The translations under genes were made by a program, and so were the position numbers. DNA of 64,000 nt from positions 434,001 to 498,000 of the forward strand of contig NZ_FXWI01000001.1 of NCBI RefSeq assembly GCF_900177765.1, in the 5' to 3' direction. A model generated the notes under the pieces. It saw nothing but the letters and a program-made list of their open reading frames with translations. It was not told where the DNA came from and made no database searches. This stretch comes from Agreia sp. VKM Ac-1783. GTDB taxonomy: Bacteria; Actinomycetota; Actinomycetes; Actinomycetales; Microbacteriaceae. This document shows positions 34,296-42,988 of the stretch, piece by piece. Position 1 is the stretch's first letter; every line of letters starts with the position of its first letter.

Positions 34296-35417
34296 ATGAA
34301 CGATTCACGAGAGCAGTACACGCTCGCCAATGGCCGAACGAGCATCAACGCTCTCCCCAAAGTCTCCCTTCACGACCACCTCGACGGCGGCCTCCGCCCC
34401 TCGACCATCCTCGAGCTGGCCGACGCGATCGGCTTCGAGGTGCCCGCCTCCGACGCAGCCTCGCTGGGCGAATGGTTCGAGGATTCGGCCGACTCCGGTT
34501 CGCTCGTCGACTACCTGGCCACCTTCGACATCACCGTAGGCGTGATGCAGACGACAGAGGGTCTCACTCGGGTCGCACGTGAGTTCGTGCAGGATCTCGC
34601 CGCCGACGGTGTCGTCTACGGCGAGGTGCGCTGGGCGCCCGAACAGCACGTGGCCAAGGGGCTCACCCTCGACCAGACCGTCGAGGCCGTGCAGCACGGC
34701 ATCGAGCAGGGCATCGACGACGCCAGGAACGACGGCAAGACACTTCGCGTCGGCCAGCTGGTCACGGCTATGCGCCACGCCGATCGCGGCCTCGAGATCG
34801 CCGAGCTCGCCGTGCGCCACCGCGAACGCGGCGTGGTCGGATTCGACATCGCCGGCGCCGAACTCGGTTTTCCTGCGGGCAACCAGCGCGCGGCATTCGA
34901 CTACCTCGCTCAGAACTTCTTTCCCGTCACGGTGCACGCGGGTGAGGCCGACGGACTCGACAGCATCAGGGGTGCGCTCTTCGACGGGCGTGCTCTGCGA
35001 CTCGGCCACGGCGTGCGCCTCGCCGAAGACATCCGCATCGAGTCGAGCGACGACGAGAACACGTTCGTCTCAATCGGTAGCCTCGCGCAGTGGGTCAAGG
35101 ATCGCGAGATCGCGCTCGAGCTCTCGCCGTCGTCGAACATGCAGACCGGAGCGATCGCGGCCTGGGGCGACGACCTGCAGGATCACCCGTTCGATCTGCT
35201 CTATCAGCTCGGTTTCACGGTGACGGTCAACACCGACAACCGGCTGATGAGCAACACCTCGCTCAGCCGCGAGCTCTCGCTGCTGTCGGACGCGTTCGGC
35301 TACGACCTCGAGGACTTCGAGGTCTTCCAGCTCAATGCGGCGAACGCCTCCTTCCTGCCGCTCGATGAGCGCCAGGACCTGGCAGACACGATCATCGCGG
35401 GCTTCCAGAGCGCCTAG
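34296..35417 (+). CDS. add: Adenosine deaminase
   Basis: Deaminates adenosine and deoxyadenosine to inosine and deoxyinosine. The 373-residue enzyme has the zinc site SLHDHLDGGLRP near residue 25, VTVHAGEADG, LGHGVRL and SPSSNMQTGAI, then VNTDNRLMSNTSLSRE in the form usual for actinobacterial add. Length is normal. It has its own TAGGCT promoter box inside the iclR stop. Its product feeds punA, encoded 2.5 kb downstream on the other strand. Confidence 0.94.
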   Translation: MNDSREQYTLANGRTSINALPKVSLHDHLDGGLRPSTILELADAIGFEVPASDAASLGEWFEDSADSGSLVDYLATFDITVGVMQTTEGLTRVAREFVQDLAADGVVYGEVRWAPEQHVAKGLTLDQTVEAVQHGIEQGIDDARNDGKTLRVGQLVTAMRHADRGLEIAELAVRHRERGVVGFDIAGAELGFPAGNQRAAFDYLAQNFFPVTVHAGEADGLDSIRGALFDGRALRLGHGVRLAEDIRIESSDDENTFVSIGSLAQWVKDREIALELSPSSNMQTGAIAAWGDDLQDHPFDLLYQLGFTVTVNTDNRLMSNTSLSRELSLLSDAFGYDLEDFEVFQLNAANASFLPLDERQDLADTIIAGFQSA

Positions 35418-35420
35418 CCC

Positions 35421-35876
35421 ATGCGGTTGCACGAACTACCAGACGACGTCTTCGTTCTGGGGGCGCACGCCGCCGACTGGCGGAGTGCCGTTCGCATCGC
35501 CGGTGAGGCGCTCGTCGCCGGCGGGGTCACGACGGATGCCTATGCGGAGCGCATGGTGCAGGTCGTCGACGAGTTCGGTGCGTACATCGTGATCGCTCCC
35601 GGTCTCGCGCTCGCCCACGCCCGCCCCGGACCCGATGTGCTGCACGATGGGCTCGCGGTCGTGACGCTCGACGAACCGGTCGTGTTCGGGCATCCGCACA
35701 ACGACCCCGTCGAGGTCGTCCTCGCGCTCGCGGTGACCAGCAACGAGGGGCACGTGACCGTGCTGGCCGAACTGGCGAACGTTTTCAACGACCCGACGGC
35801 CACCACCGCTATTGCTCATGCGACGACGGTCGGAGCGGTGAGGGCTGTGCTGGACCGGGTTCAGCCTGACGTATGA
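35421..35876 (+). CDS. PTS EIIA component, mannitol/fructose/ascorbate type
   Basis: A 151-residue EIIA of the PTS_EIIA_2 family that would carry phosphate from HPr. The phosphorylated His is in ALAHARPGPDV near residue 66, preceded by FGAYIVIAPGLA. It starts three bases after add and is followed by an EIIB. No EIIC is in the window, so it either serves a permease encoded elsewhere or has a regulatory role. Closest in pattern to the ascorbate/galactitol (SgaA) group. Confidence 0.88.
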   Translation: MRLHELPDDVFVLGAHAADWRSAVRIAGEALVAGGVTTDAYAERMVQVVDEFGAYIVIAPGLALAHARPGPDVLHDGLAVVTLDEPVVFGHPHNDPVEVVLALAVTSNEGHVTVLAELANVFNDPTATTAIAHATTVGAVRAVLDRVQPDV

Positions 35877-35887
35877 CCGTCGCCCAC

Positions 35888-35893
35888 TATCGT
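35888..35893 (+). promoter_or_regulatory. -10 box TATCGT of the PTS EIIB gene
   Basis: TATCGT ends 7 nt before the ATG at 35901; leaderless geometry. Confidence 0.4.
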
Positions 35894-35900
35894 TGACCCT

Positions 35901-36173
35901 ATGAAGATCATCGCCTTCTGCGGAGCAGGCATCGGCACGTCGGCCATTCTCAAAGTGAATGCCGAACGTGCCCTCGCCCGACTGGGCATCGAGGCCGATA
36001 TCGAGGCGACCGACATCGCCGGTCTCGCCGTCGCAGCGGAAGACGCGCAGGTGATTCTGGCGTCTCCCGAACTCGTGAAGTTCATCGGCAAGACCTACGC
36101 CGATGTCGTCGTGATCGAGAACTACTTCGACCTCGACGAACTCACGCGAAAGCTCGAGATCGCCCTCGGCTGA
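35901..36173 (+). CDS. PTS EIIB component, ascorbate (SgaB) type
   Basis: A 90-residue EIIB with the phospho-cysteine loop FCGAGIGTSAILK at residues 6-18, as in SgaB/UlaB. The rest forms the expected small alpha/beta fold. It accompanies the EIIA gene but no EIIC follows; the next gene on the other strand is 4 bp away and convergent. Confidence 0.9.
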   Translation: MKIIAFCGAGIGTSAILKVNAERALARLGIEADIEATDIAGLAVAAEDAQVILASPELVKFIGKTYADVVVIENYFDLDELTRKLEIALG

Positions 36174-36177
36174 GCCG

Positions 36178-37878
36178 CTACTCCGCGATCAGCGCGCGCA
36201 CGCCCTCTTCGAGGCGCACAAGCGCGTCGGTGGCCGACGCTCGGCGTTCTTCGAGCGTTCCGTCGCTCGACGAGGTATCGAGATACACCTTGAGCTTCGG
36301 CTCCGTTCCGCTGGGGCGCACCATCACGCGTGAGCCGTCGTCGAGGTGGATGCGCAGAACATCCGACGAGGGCAATACGCCGCCGGTGTCGAGCAGATCG
36401 TCGATGCTCGACACGCGAATGCCACCGATCTCGGCGGGCGGTTCGGCTCTGAGCCTCGCCATCGCCCGCGTGATCTGCGACAGGTCGGTGACGCGCACCG
36501 ATACCTGGCCCGATGCGAAGTGTCCGAAGCGCATGCTGAAGGCGTCGAGCTGGTCGTCGAGGGTGAGACCGCGAGCGGCGAGTCCGCTGGCCAGATCGAG
36601 CAGGGCGAGAGCAGCCGAGATGCCGTCTTTGTCGCGCACCGTCGACGGATTGACCAGATAACCGAGCGCCTCTTCGAACCCGAAGGCGAGCTCGGGCGTG
36701 CGCGAGACCCATTTGAAGCCGGTGAGGGTTTCGGTGAACTCGATTCCGTATTCCGCAGCGACCGCTCGCAAGGCCGGCGACGACACGATCGAGCAGGCCA
36801 GGGTGCCCGAGGCGGTCTGCTCGTCGTGAGCAGCAGCATCCAGAAGCTCGGCGGCACGCCAGCCGAGCAGAGCGCCGACCTCGTTGCCGGTCAGCGCACG
36901 AAACGTCGCCGGTGACGACGAATCCCGGATGGCGATGGCCAGCCGGTCGGCGTCGGGGTCGTTCGCGATCACGAGATCGGCGTCGACCTCGCGCGCGGTC
37001 TGGAAGGCGAGGTCGAGCGCGCCCGGCTCCTCGGGATTGGGGAAGGACACGGTGGGGAAGGCGGAGTCGGGATCGATCTGCTGGCGAACCACCGTGGGCT
37101 CATCGAATCCAGCAGCCTCGAGCACCGCTCGGAAGGTCTGCCAGCCGACGCCGTGCATCGCCGTGTAGACCACCTTCGGCTGAACAGTCGGTCGGGAGGC
37201 GAGCTCGGCCGTCTGTGCGACGTACGCATCCACCACGGACTCCGGCGCGATCTCGTAAGCATCTGAGCGAGGCAGCTCGAGAACGTTCTGCTCTGCCGCG
37301 ATCCGCAGAATGTGCGCGGCAATCTCCGCGTCGGCGGGGGAGACGATCTGCGAGCCCTGGTCGACGCCGCCCAAGTAGACCTTGTAGCCGTTGTCGTTCG
37401 GCGGGTTGTGCGATGCCGTCACCATCACGCCGGCGCTCACATCGAGGTGCCGCACGGCGAACGCCACGAGCGGTGTCGGCAGCAGGCGGGGCAACAGAAT
37501 GGCCCGGATGCCGGCGCCCGCCATGATCTCGGCGGTGTCGGTCGCGAAGACGGCCGAGTTCTTACGCCCGTCGTAGCCGATCACGATGCTCGTGCTGGCA
37601 CCGTCGGCCGCACGCTCGAGCAAGTAGGCGGCGAGACCCGCGGCGGCCTGTGAGACCAGCACGCGATTCATGCGGTTGGGTCCGGCGGCTATTTCGCCTC
37701 GGAGCCCGGCTGTGCCGAAGGCGAGCCGCGACTCGAAGCGATCGCGCAGATCGTCGAGGGCCGACGCGTCACCCGCGGTGGCGGCGTCGATCAGTGCCGA
37801 CAGCTCGGCGCGCGTCTCGTCGTCGGGGTCCTGCGCGATCCACGCGCGGGCAGCCTCGAAGAGCTCGGAATCGCTCAC
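36178..37878 (-). CDS. pmmB: Phosphohexomutase-superfamily enzyme, probable phosphopentomutase (PmmB/PGM2 type)
   Basis: A 566-residue alpha-D-phosphohexomutase. The phosphoserine loop is TASHNPPNDNGYKVYLGG, the metal loop NDPDADRLA, the sugar loop GFEEALGY and the phosphate loop RPSGTEPKLK. The domain order and length match the PGM2/phosphopentomutase-like branch. GTG at 37878 overlaps the punA stop (GTGA), and the pair is also adjacent in M. tuberculosis (deoD-pmmB). That context favours ribose 1-phosphate to ribose 5-phosphate over phosphomannomutase, but the sequence alone does not decide. Confidence 0.9.
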   Translation of the reverse strand: MSDSELFEAARAWIAQDPDDETRAELSALIDAATAGDASALDDLRDRFESRLAFGTAGLRGEIAAGPNRMNRVLVSQAAAGLAAYLLERAADGASTSIVIGYDGRKNSAVFATDTAEIMAGAGIRAILLPRLLPTPLVAFAVRHLDVSAGVMVTASHNPPNDNGYKVYLGGVDQGSQIVSPADAEIAAHILRIAAEQNVLELPRSDAYEIAPESVVDAYVAQTAELASRPTVQPKVVYTAMHGVGWQTFRAVLEAAGFDEPTVVRQQIDPDSAFPTVSFPNPEEPGALDLAFQTAREVDADLVIANDPDADRLAIAIRDSSSPATFRALTGNEVGALLGWRAAELLDAAAHDEQTASGTLACSIVSSPALRAVAAEYGIEFTETLTGFKWVSRTPELAFGFEEALGYLVNPSTVRDKDGISAALALLDLASGLAARGLTLDDQLDAFSMRFGHFASGQVSVRVTDLSQITRAMARLRAEPPAEIGGIRVSSIDDLLDTGGVLPSSDVLRIHLDDGSRVMVRPSGTEPKLKVYLDTSSSDGTLEERRASATDALVRLEEGVRALIAE

Positions 37879-38708
37879 AGCTCGCCCACGATTCGTGCGA
37901 GCAGCGATCCGATCCTGCCTTCTGCGTTGCGACCGGCCTCGATGACCTCTTCGTGGCTCAGCGGGGTCTTCTGGATTCCCGCGGCCAGGTTCGTGATGAG
38001 CGACATGCCGAGGATCTCCATGCCGGCCTGTCGGGCGGCGATGGCCTCGAGCGCGGTCGACATGCCCACGATGTGGCCGCCGATCGCCTTCGCCATCTGC
38101 ACCTCGGCCGGAGTCTCGTAGTGCGGGCCACGGAACTGCACGTACACACCCTCGTCGAGGTCGGCGTCGACCGTGCGGGCGATGTCGCGCAGACGTGTCG
38201 AGTACAGATCGGTGAGGTCGATGAACGTGGCGCCCTCGAGGGGCGAATCCGCCGTGAGGTTGATGTGGTCGCTGATGAGAACGGGCGTTCCTGGGGTCCA
38301 GGTCTCGCGGATGCCGCCGGCGCCGTTCGTGAGGATCATCGTCGTCGCGCCCGTGGCCGCGGCGGTGCGCACGCTGTGCACGACGCGGCGCACGCCGTGG
38401 TTCTCGTAGTAGTGGGTGCGCGCGCCGATGACGAGCGCGTGCTTTCCGTTGGGCAGCGCGATCGAGCGGAGCGTGCCGCCGTGCCCGGGAACGGCCGAGG
38501 CCGAGAAGCCGACGATCTCCGTCGCATCCACGGTGGCGACCGTCTCGCCGATGAGGTCTGCGGCCTTGCCCCAGCCGCTGCCGAGGGTCAAGGCGATGTC
38601 GTGATGCGCGACCCCTGTCTTCTCTGCGATCTGAGCTGCCGCCTCGCGGGCGATCTCGAAGGGATCGGCGTCGGAGGAATCGAGGGGATTGGCTGTCGTG
38701 GTGAGCAT
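37875..38708 (-). CDS. punA: Purine nucleoside phosphorylase
   Basis: Phosphorolyses inosine and guanosine. The 277-residue trimeric-type PNP has ALTLGSGWGKAADLIGE near residue 40, GHGGTLRSIALPNGKH, ARTHYYENHG, LTNGAGGIRETW, QFRGPHYETPAEVQM, GMSTALEAIAARQAGMEILG and SLITNLAAG. ATG at 38708 with aaggtgg upstream and TAATCT as a possible -10. First gene of a two-gene operon with a phosphopentomutase-like enzyme. Confidence 0.95.
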   Translation of the reverse strand: MLTTTANPLDSSDADPFEIAREAAAQIAEKTGVAHHDIALTLGSGWGKAADLIGETVATVDATEIVGFSASAVPGHGGTLRSIALPNGKHALVIGARTHYYENHGVRRVVHSVRTAAATGATTMILTNGAGGIRETWTPGTPVLISDHINLTADSPLEGATFIDLTDLYSTRLRDIARTVDADLDEGVYVQFRGPHYETPAEVQMAKAIGGHIVGMSTALEAIAARQAGMEILGMSLITNLAAGIQKTPLSHEEVIEAGRNAEGRIGSLLARIVGEL

Positions 38709-38805
38709 TGAACCACCTTAGATTAACGCGGTGTTCACCGGCAGATGGCGGATGCGCGGGGCGTGGGTTTGGCGGTGGCCCGCGCGACACGGGAGAATGG
38801 CCGTC

Positions 38806-40242
38806 ATGGTCTATGAGTTCGAGCGCAAGCAGAGAATCGCCGTCCTCGGCGGCGGTCCGGGCGGTTATGACGCCGCTATTGCGGGGGCTCAGCTCGGTGC
38901 AGACGTCACCCTGATCGAGCGAGTCGGCGTGGGCGGCTCCGCCGTGCTGACCGACGTCGTGCCATCGAAGACCCTGATCGCCACGGCCGAGGCCACGAAC
39001 GCCATCGGCGAGGCCGCCGATCTCGGCGTGCAGTTCTTCACCCGCGGCGGCACGGGCAAGCCGGTGCGCCCCGAGATCGCCGTCAATCTCGCCGCAGTGA
39101 ACAAGCGTCTGCTGGGCCTCGCGCGGCAGCAGTCCGAAGACATGAAGTCCAGCCTGATCCGGTCGGGCGTGCGAGTCGTCACCGGAGAGGGCCGTCTCGA
39201 TGGCCCCAACTCGGTGATCGTCTCGACCTCGAAGGGCGAAGAGGGCACCGACTTCGACGAGATCGAAGCCGACACCATCGTCGTCTCGGTCGGTGCCAGC
39301 CCCCGCATTCTCTCGTCGGCGGTGCCCGACGGCGAACGCATCTTCACCTGGACCCAGCTCTACACGCTCAAGACTGTTCCGGAGCACCTCATCGTGGTCG
39401 GATCCGGTGTCACCGGAGCGGAGTTCGCGTCGGCCTACACGGCCCTCGGTTCGAAGGTCACGCTCATCTCGAGCCGCGACCAGGTTCTGCCCGGCGAAGA
39501 CGCCGACGCAGCCGCCGTGATCGAGAACGTGTTCAAGCGCAACGGCATGACCGTGCTCTCGAAGTCGCGCGCCGACTCCGTGGTGCGCACCGACAAGGGC
39601 GTCATCGCGACCCTCTCGGATGGCCGCACCGTCGAGGGCAGTCACTGCCTGATGGCCGTCGGCTCGATCCCGAACACCGAGGGCATCGGGCTGGCCGAGG
39701 CCGGCGTGCAGCTCACGGAGTCCGGACACATCCGCGTCAACAGGGTCGCGCGCACGTCGATGCCGTCGATCTACGCGGCCGGCGATTGCACGACCTTCCT
39801 GCCGCTGGCATCCGTCGCCTCGATGCAGGGTCGCACCGCCGTGTTTCACGCGATGGGAGACGCGGTCAACCCGACCGAGCTGCGCAATGTGTCGTCGAAC
39901 ATCTTCACCCAGCCGCAGATCGCCACGGTCGGCTGGACCCAGCAGCAGATCGAAGAGGGCATCGCCCAGGGCGACATCTACAAGCTTCCCCTGTCGGAGA
40001 ATCCTCGCGCCAAGATGATGGGCATCAAGGAGGGCTTCGTGAAGCTCTTCGCCCGCACCGGATCGGGCACCGTCATCGGCGGTGTCATCGTGGCTCCGAA
40101 CGCCTCGGAGCTCATCTTCCCCATCGCGCTCGCCGTGGAGCACCGACTCACGGTCGACGCCGTCTCGCGCGCGTTCAGCGTGTACCCGTCGCTCTCGGGC
40201 AGCATCTCAGACGCGGCCCGCGCGATGCACATCGTCCTCTAG
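38806..40242 (+). CDS. lpdA: NAD(P)H quinone/dihydrolipoyl dehydrogenase-like flavoprotein lacking redox cysteines
   Basis: A 478-residue FAD/NAD(P)-binding reductase. FAD motif IAVLGGGPGGYDAAIAGA is followed by VGVGGSAVLTDVVPSKTL, where lipoamide dehydrogenases have a CxxxxC disulfide; here both Cys are absent. The second dinucleotide motif is VVGSGVTGAEFASAYTALG and the dimer interface GWTQQQIEEG. Absence of the disulfide matches M. tuberculosis LpdA (Rv3303c), which reduces quinones rather than lipoamide. Start ATG at 38806 has gggaga nine bases upstream; the ATG at 38797 is less well placed. Confidence 0.88.
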   Translation: MVYEFERKQRIAVLGGGPGGYDAAIAGAQLGADVTLIERVGVGGSAVLTDVVPSKTLIATAEATNAIGEAADLGVQFFTRGGTGKPVRPEIAVNLAAVNKRLLGLARQQSEDMKSSLIRSGVRVVTGEGRLDGPNSVIVSTSKGEEGTDFDEIEADTIVVSVGASPRILSSAVPDGERIFTWTQLYTLKTVPEHLIVVGSGVTGAEFASAYTALGSKVTLISSRDQVLPGEDADAAAVIENVFKRNGMTVLSKSRADSVVRTDKGVIATLSDGRTVEGSHCLMAVGSIPNTEGIGLAEAGVQLTESGHIRVNRVARTSMPSIYAAGDCTTFLPLASVASMQGRTAVFHAMGDAVNPTELRNVSSNIFTQPQIATVGWTQQQIEEGIAQGDIYKLPLSENPRAKMMGIKEGFVKLFARTGSGTVIGGVIVAPNASELIFPIALAVEHRLTVDAVSRAFSVYPSLSGSISDAARAMHIVL

Positions 40243-40248
40243 CAGCTC

Positions 40249-40346
40249 TGCGCTGGTCGAGTAGCCGCTCCTACTGCGGAGCTGGCGTATCGAGATCACC
40301 GCACAGTGGTCTCGATACGGCCGCGGGCGGGCTACTCGACCGGCGA
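40249..40346 (+). repeat. REP-like element A, copy 3
   Basis: Starts gcgctggtcgagtagccg, has cgtatcgagatcacc and gtggtctcgatacgg, and ends ctactcgaccggcg. It fills the gap between lpdA and bccA, which converge. Confidence 0.8.
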
Positions 40347-40354
40347 ACTACCTG

Positions 40355-42127
40355 CTAGTCGGCGATGTCGAGCAGCACGGTGCCCGACGACACCGTGGAG
40401 CCGACGTCGGCCGCGATGTTCGCGATCGTGCCGTCTTTGTGAGCGGCGATGGGCTGCTCCATCTTCATGGCCTCGAGCACCAGCACGAGGTCACCCTTGA
40501 CGACCGCATCGCCTTCGGCGACCGCGATCTTCACGATGGTGGCCTGCATGGGTGCCTTGACCGAGTTGCCGGTCGCTGACGAGAACCCTGCCGCCGAACC
40601 GCGACGTTTCGGCGCCGACCCGGAGGTCGCCGCACGCGCGGTGGAAGAACCGCCGCCGAAGGACGCGGGCATCGCGACGGTGACGCGCTTGCCGTCGACC
40701 TCGAGAACCACCGTCGTGCGCTCTGCAGCCGGAGCGGACTCCTCGATCTCACCCGACCAGGGCTCGATGTCGTTCACGTACTCCGTCTCGATCCACCGGG
40801 TGAAGATGGTGAACGGCTGGCCATTGGCCGGGGCGAAAGCGGGGTCGCGCACGATCGACCGGTGGAAGGGCAGCACGGTCGGGAGGCCGTGCACCTCGAA
40901 CTCGTCGAGTGCGCGACGCGAACGCTCGAGCGCGTCTTCACGCGAGCTGCCGGTGACGATGAGCTTGGCCAGCAGCGAGTCGAACGATCCCGAGATGACG
41001 TCGCCAGCCCTGATGCCCGTGTCGATGCGCACGCCGGGGCCGCCCGGGGCATTGAACGTGTGGATAGGGCCGGGGCTCGGTAGGAATCCGCGGCCGGCGT
41101 CTTCACCGTTGATGCGGAACTCGAAGGAGTGGCCGCGGGGCGTGGGGTCGTCGTAGTCGAGAACTCCACCCTCGGCGAGGCGGAACTGCTCGCGCACGAG
41201 GTCGATGCCCGTGACCTCTTCTGAGACCGGGTGCTCGACCTGCAGGCGAGTGTTCACCTCGAGGAACGACACCGTTCCGTCGGCCGCCACGAGGAACTCG
41301 CAGGTGCCGGCGCCGACATAGCCGACCTCTTTGAGAATGGCTTTGGATGCGCGATACAGCTCGGCGTTCTGGGCGTCGGTGAGGAACGGGGCCGGGGCCT
41401 CCTCGACGAGCTTCTGGTGGCGACGCTGCAGGGAGCAGTCGCGGGTCGAGACGACCACGACGTTGCCGTGCGCGTCGGCGAGGCACTGGGTCTCGACGTG
41501 CCGGGGTTTGTCGAGGTACTTCTCGACGAAGCACTCGCCGCGACCGAAGGCGGTGATGGCCTCGCGGGTGGCCGACTCGAACTGCTCGACGATCTCGTCT
41601 TCGGCGTAGGCGATCTTGAGACCGCGACCGCCGCCGCCGAAGGCCGCCTTGATGGCGACCGGGAGACCGTGCTCAGCGACGAACGCGAGCACCTCGTCGG
41701 CGCCGCTGACGGGGTCGAGCGTTCCGGGCGCGAGAGGCGCCCCGACCTTCTCGGCGACGTGGCGTGCGGAGACCTTGTCGCCGAGCTTCTCGATGGCGGC
41801 GGGCGAGGGGCCGATCCAGACGAGGCCCGCATCGATGACCGCCTGCGCGAACTCTGCGTTCTCGGCGAGGAACCCGTAGCCGGGGTGCACGGCATCCGCG
41901 CCGCTTCGCCGTGCGATCGAGAGGATCTTCGGAATGACGAGATACGTCTCGGCGCTCGTGGTGCCCTCGAGGGCGTACGCCTCGTCGGCGAGCTGGGCGT
42001 GCAGAGCGTCTCGGTCTTGATCGGCGTAGACCGCGACCGATCCGATTCCGGAGTCTTTGGCGGCCCGGATGACCCGGACTGCGATTTCGCCTCTGTTGGC
42101 TATGAGTACCTTGGTGATGCGCGGCAT
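40355..42127 (-). CDS. bccA: Acyl-CoA carboxylase alpha chain (biotin carboxylase plus biotin carboxyl carrier)
   Basis: A 590-residue AccA3-type subunit. The biotin carboxylase part begins [20 protein letters not shown] and includes [16 protein letters not shown], the ATP loop [30 protein letters not shown] and [14 protein letters not shown]. The C-terminal biotin domain has the acceptor lysine in [15 protein letters not shown]. It would carboxylate biotin for AccD (52.9 kb) and be biotinylated by BirA (54.6 kb). ATG at 42127. In many actinobacteria it lies close to maf-accE-accD; here these have been pulled apart. Confidence 0.95.
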   Translation of the reverse strand: MPRITKVLIANRGEIAVRVIRAAKDSGIGSVAVYADQDRDALHAQLADEAYALEGTTSAETYLVIPKILSIARRSGADAVHPGYGFLAENAEFAQAVIDAGLVWIGPSPAAIEKLGDKVSARHVAEKVGAPLAPGTLDPVSGADEVLAFVAEHGLPVAIKAAFGGGGRGLKIAYAEDEIVEQFESATREAITAFGRGECFVEKYLDKPRHVETQCLADAHGNVVVVSTRDCSLQRRHQKLVEEAPAPFLTDAQNAELYRASKAILKEVGYVGAGTCEFLVAADGTVSFLEVNTRLQVEHPVSEEVTGIDLVREQFRLAEGGVLDYDDPTPRGHSFEFRINGEDAGRGFLPSPGPIHTFNAPGGPGVRIDTGIRAGDVISGSFDSLLAKLIVTGSSREDALERSRRALDEFEVHGLPTVLPFHRSIVRDPAFAPANGQPFTIFTRWIETEYVNDIEPWSGEIEESAPAAERTTVVLEVDGKRVTVAMPASFGGGSSTARAATSGSAPKRRGSAAGFSSATGNSVKAPMQATIVKIAVAEGDAVVKGDLVLVLEAMKMEQPIAAHKDGTIANIAADVGSTVSSGTVLLDIAD

Positions 42128-42215
42128 AATCCACCCAGCCTATTGGGCCGCGCTAGCCGACCTTTGGCAGACACGGACAAAAATGCCGTGCAGACCCTGT
42201 GGGAACCTCCATTCT

Positions 42216-42311
42216 GCGCTGGTCGAGTAGCTGCGCGAGGAACGAGCCGGCGTATCGAGACCGGGACGTTGTGGCCTCGATACGGCAGCTTCGCGGCCTA
42301 CTCGACCCGCG
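42216..42311 (+). repeat. REP-like element A, copy 4
   Basis: Starts gcgctggtcgagtagctg, has cgtatcgagaccggg and ggcctcgatacgg, ends ctactcgacccgcg. Lies between maf and bccA. Confidence 0.78.
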
Positions 42312-42316
42312 AAGAA

Positions 42317-42952
42317 CTAGGCCCGAAGCGACATCATGTCGATGTCGATCTCGGCGAGCATGGTGCGCAGCGTGGGCAGAGACATGCCGATCACGGTAGA
42401 CGGGGCCCCCGTAACCGAGCGGATGAACGGTGCCGCGAGCCCGTCGACCGTGAACGCTCCGGCGACCTGGAGAGGTTCGCCGCTCGCGACGTACGCGTCG
42501 ATCTCCTGCTCGGTGATGTCGGCGGCGAACTCCACCGAAGCGTGGGCCGTGGCGCCGAGCGCCCTGGCTGGCTCGCCGTTCTTCACCTCGATGATCCAGT
42601 GCCCCGAGTGCAACGTGCCGGTCTTGCCCCGCTGTTCGAGCCATCGGTCGCGGGCGACCTGGGGCTCGTGAGGCTTGCCGTAGATGATGCCGTCGAGCTC
42701 GAAGGCCGAGTCGCCGCCGAGAATCACCCCGTCGATCGGCTCGCCATCCGGCTGTTGCCCGAGAATCGCTTCGGCCTTCAACCGGGCCAGCAGAGTGACC
42801 ATCGCCGAGGCATCCAGTTCGCCGTTCGAGTCGGTCGCGAGCCGCACCGCGGCCTCCTCGTCGACGTTCGACGGTACGACGACGGGTTCGATGCCGACCT
42901 GCCTGAGCAGGGCGAGGCGAGCCGGCGAGGTGGATGCGAGATAGAGGCGCAC
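42317..42952 (-). CDS. maf: Maf family nucleotide pyrophosphatase
   Basis: A 211-residue Maf/YhdE-type NTP pyrophosphatase, a house-cleaning enzyme for non-canonical nucleotides linked to septum control. The substrate loop is LASTSPARLALLRQVG at the N-terminus, followed by VILGGDSAFELDG and IIYGKPHEPQVA. GTG start at 42952, 36 bp from the divergent methyltransferase start. In the expected position between accE and bccA. Confidence 0.92.
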   Translation of the reverse strand: MRLYLASTSPARLALLRQVGIEPVVVPSNVDEEAAVRLATDSNGELDASAMVTLLARLKAEAILGQQPDGEPIDGVILGGDSAFELDGIIYGKPHEPQVARDRWLEQRGKTGTLHSGHWIIEVKNGEPARALGATAHASVEFAADITEQEIDAYVASGEPLQVAGAFTVDGLAAPFIRSVTGAPSTVIGMSLPTLRTMLAEIDIDMMSLRA

Positions 42953-42988
42953 GGAGAGCACCGCCCTTTCGTATGGGATGCTCGAACC

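Noticed and set aside
36178-40143. 1321-codon minus-strand frame running through pmmB, punA and lpdA
   Set aside because: Only the first 566 codons from the GTG at 37878 are homologous to anything; the rest is antisense to punA reading frame and lpdA.
38806-40242. Dihydrolipoamide dehydrogenase of pyruvate dehydrogenase
   Set aside because: The CxxxxC redox disulfide is missing, so lipoamide reduction is unlikely.
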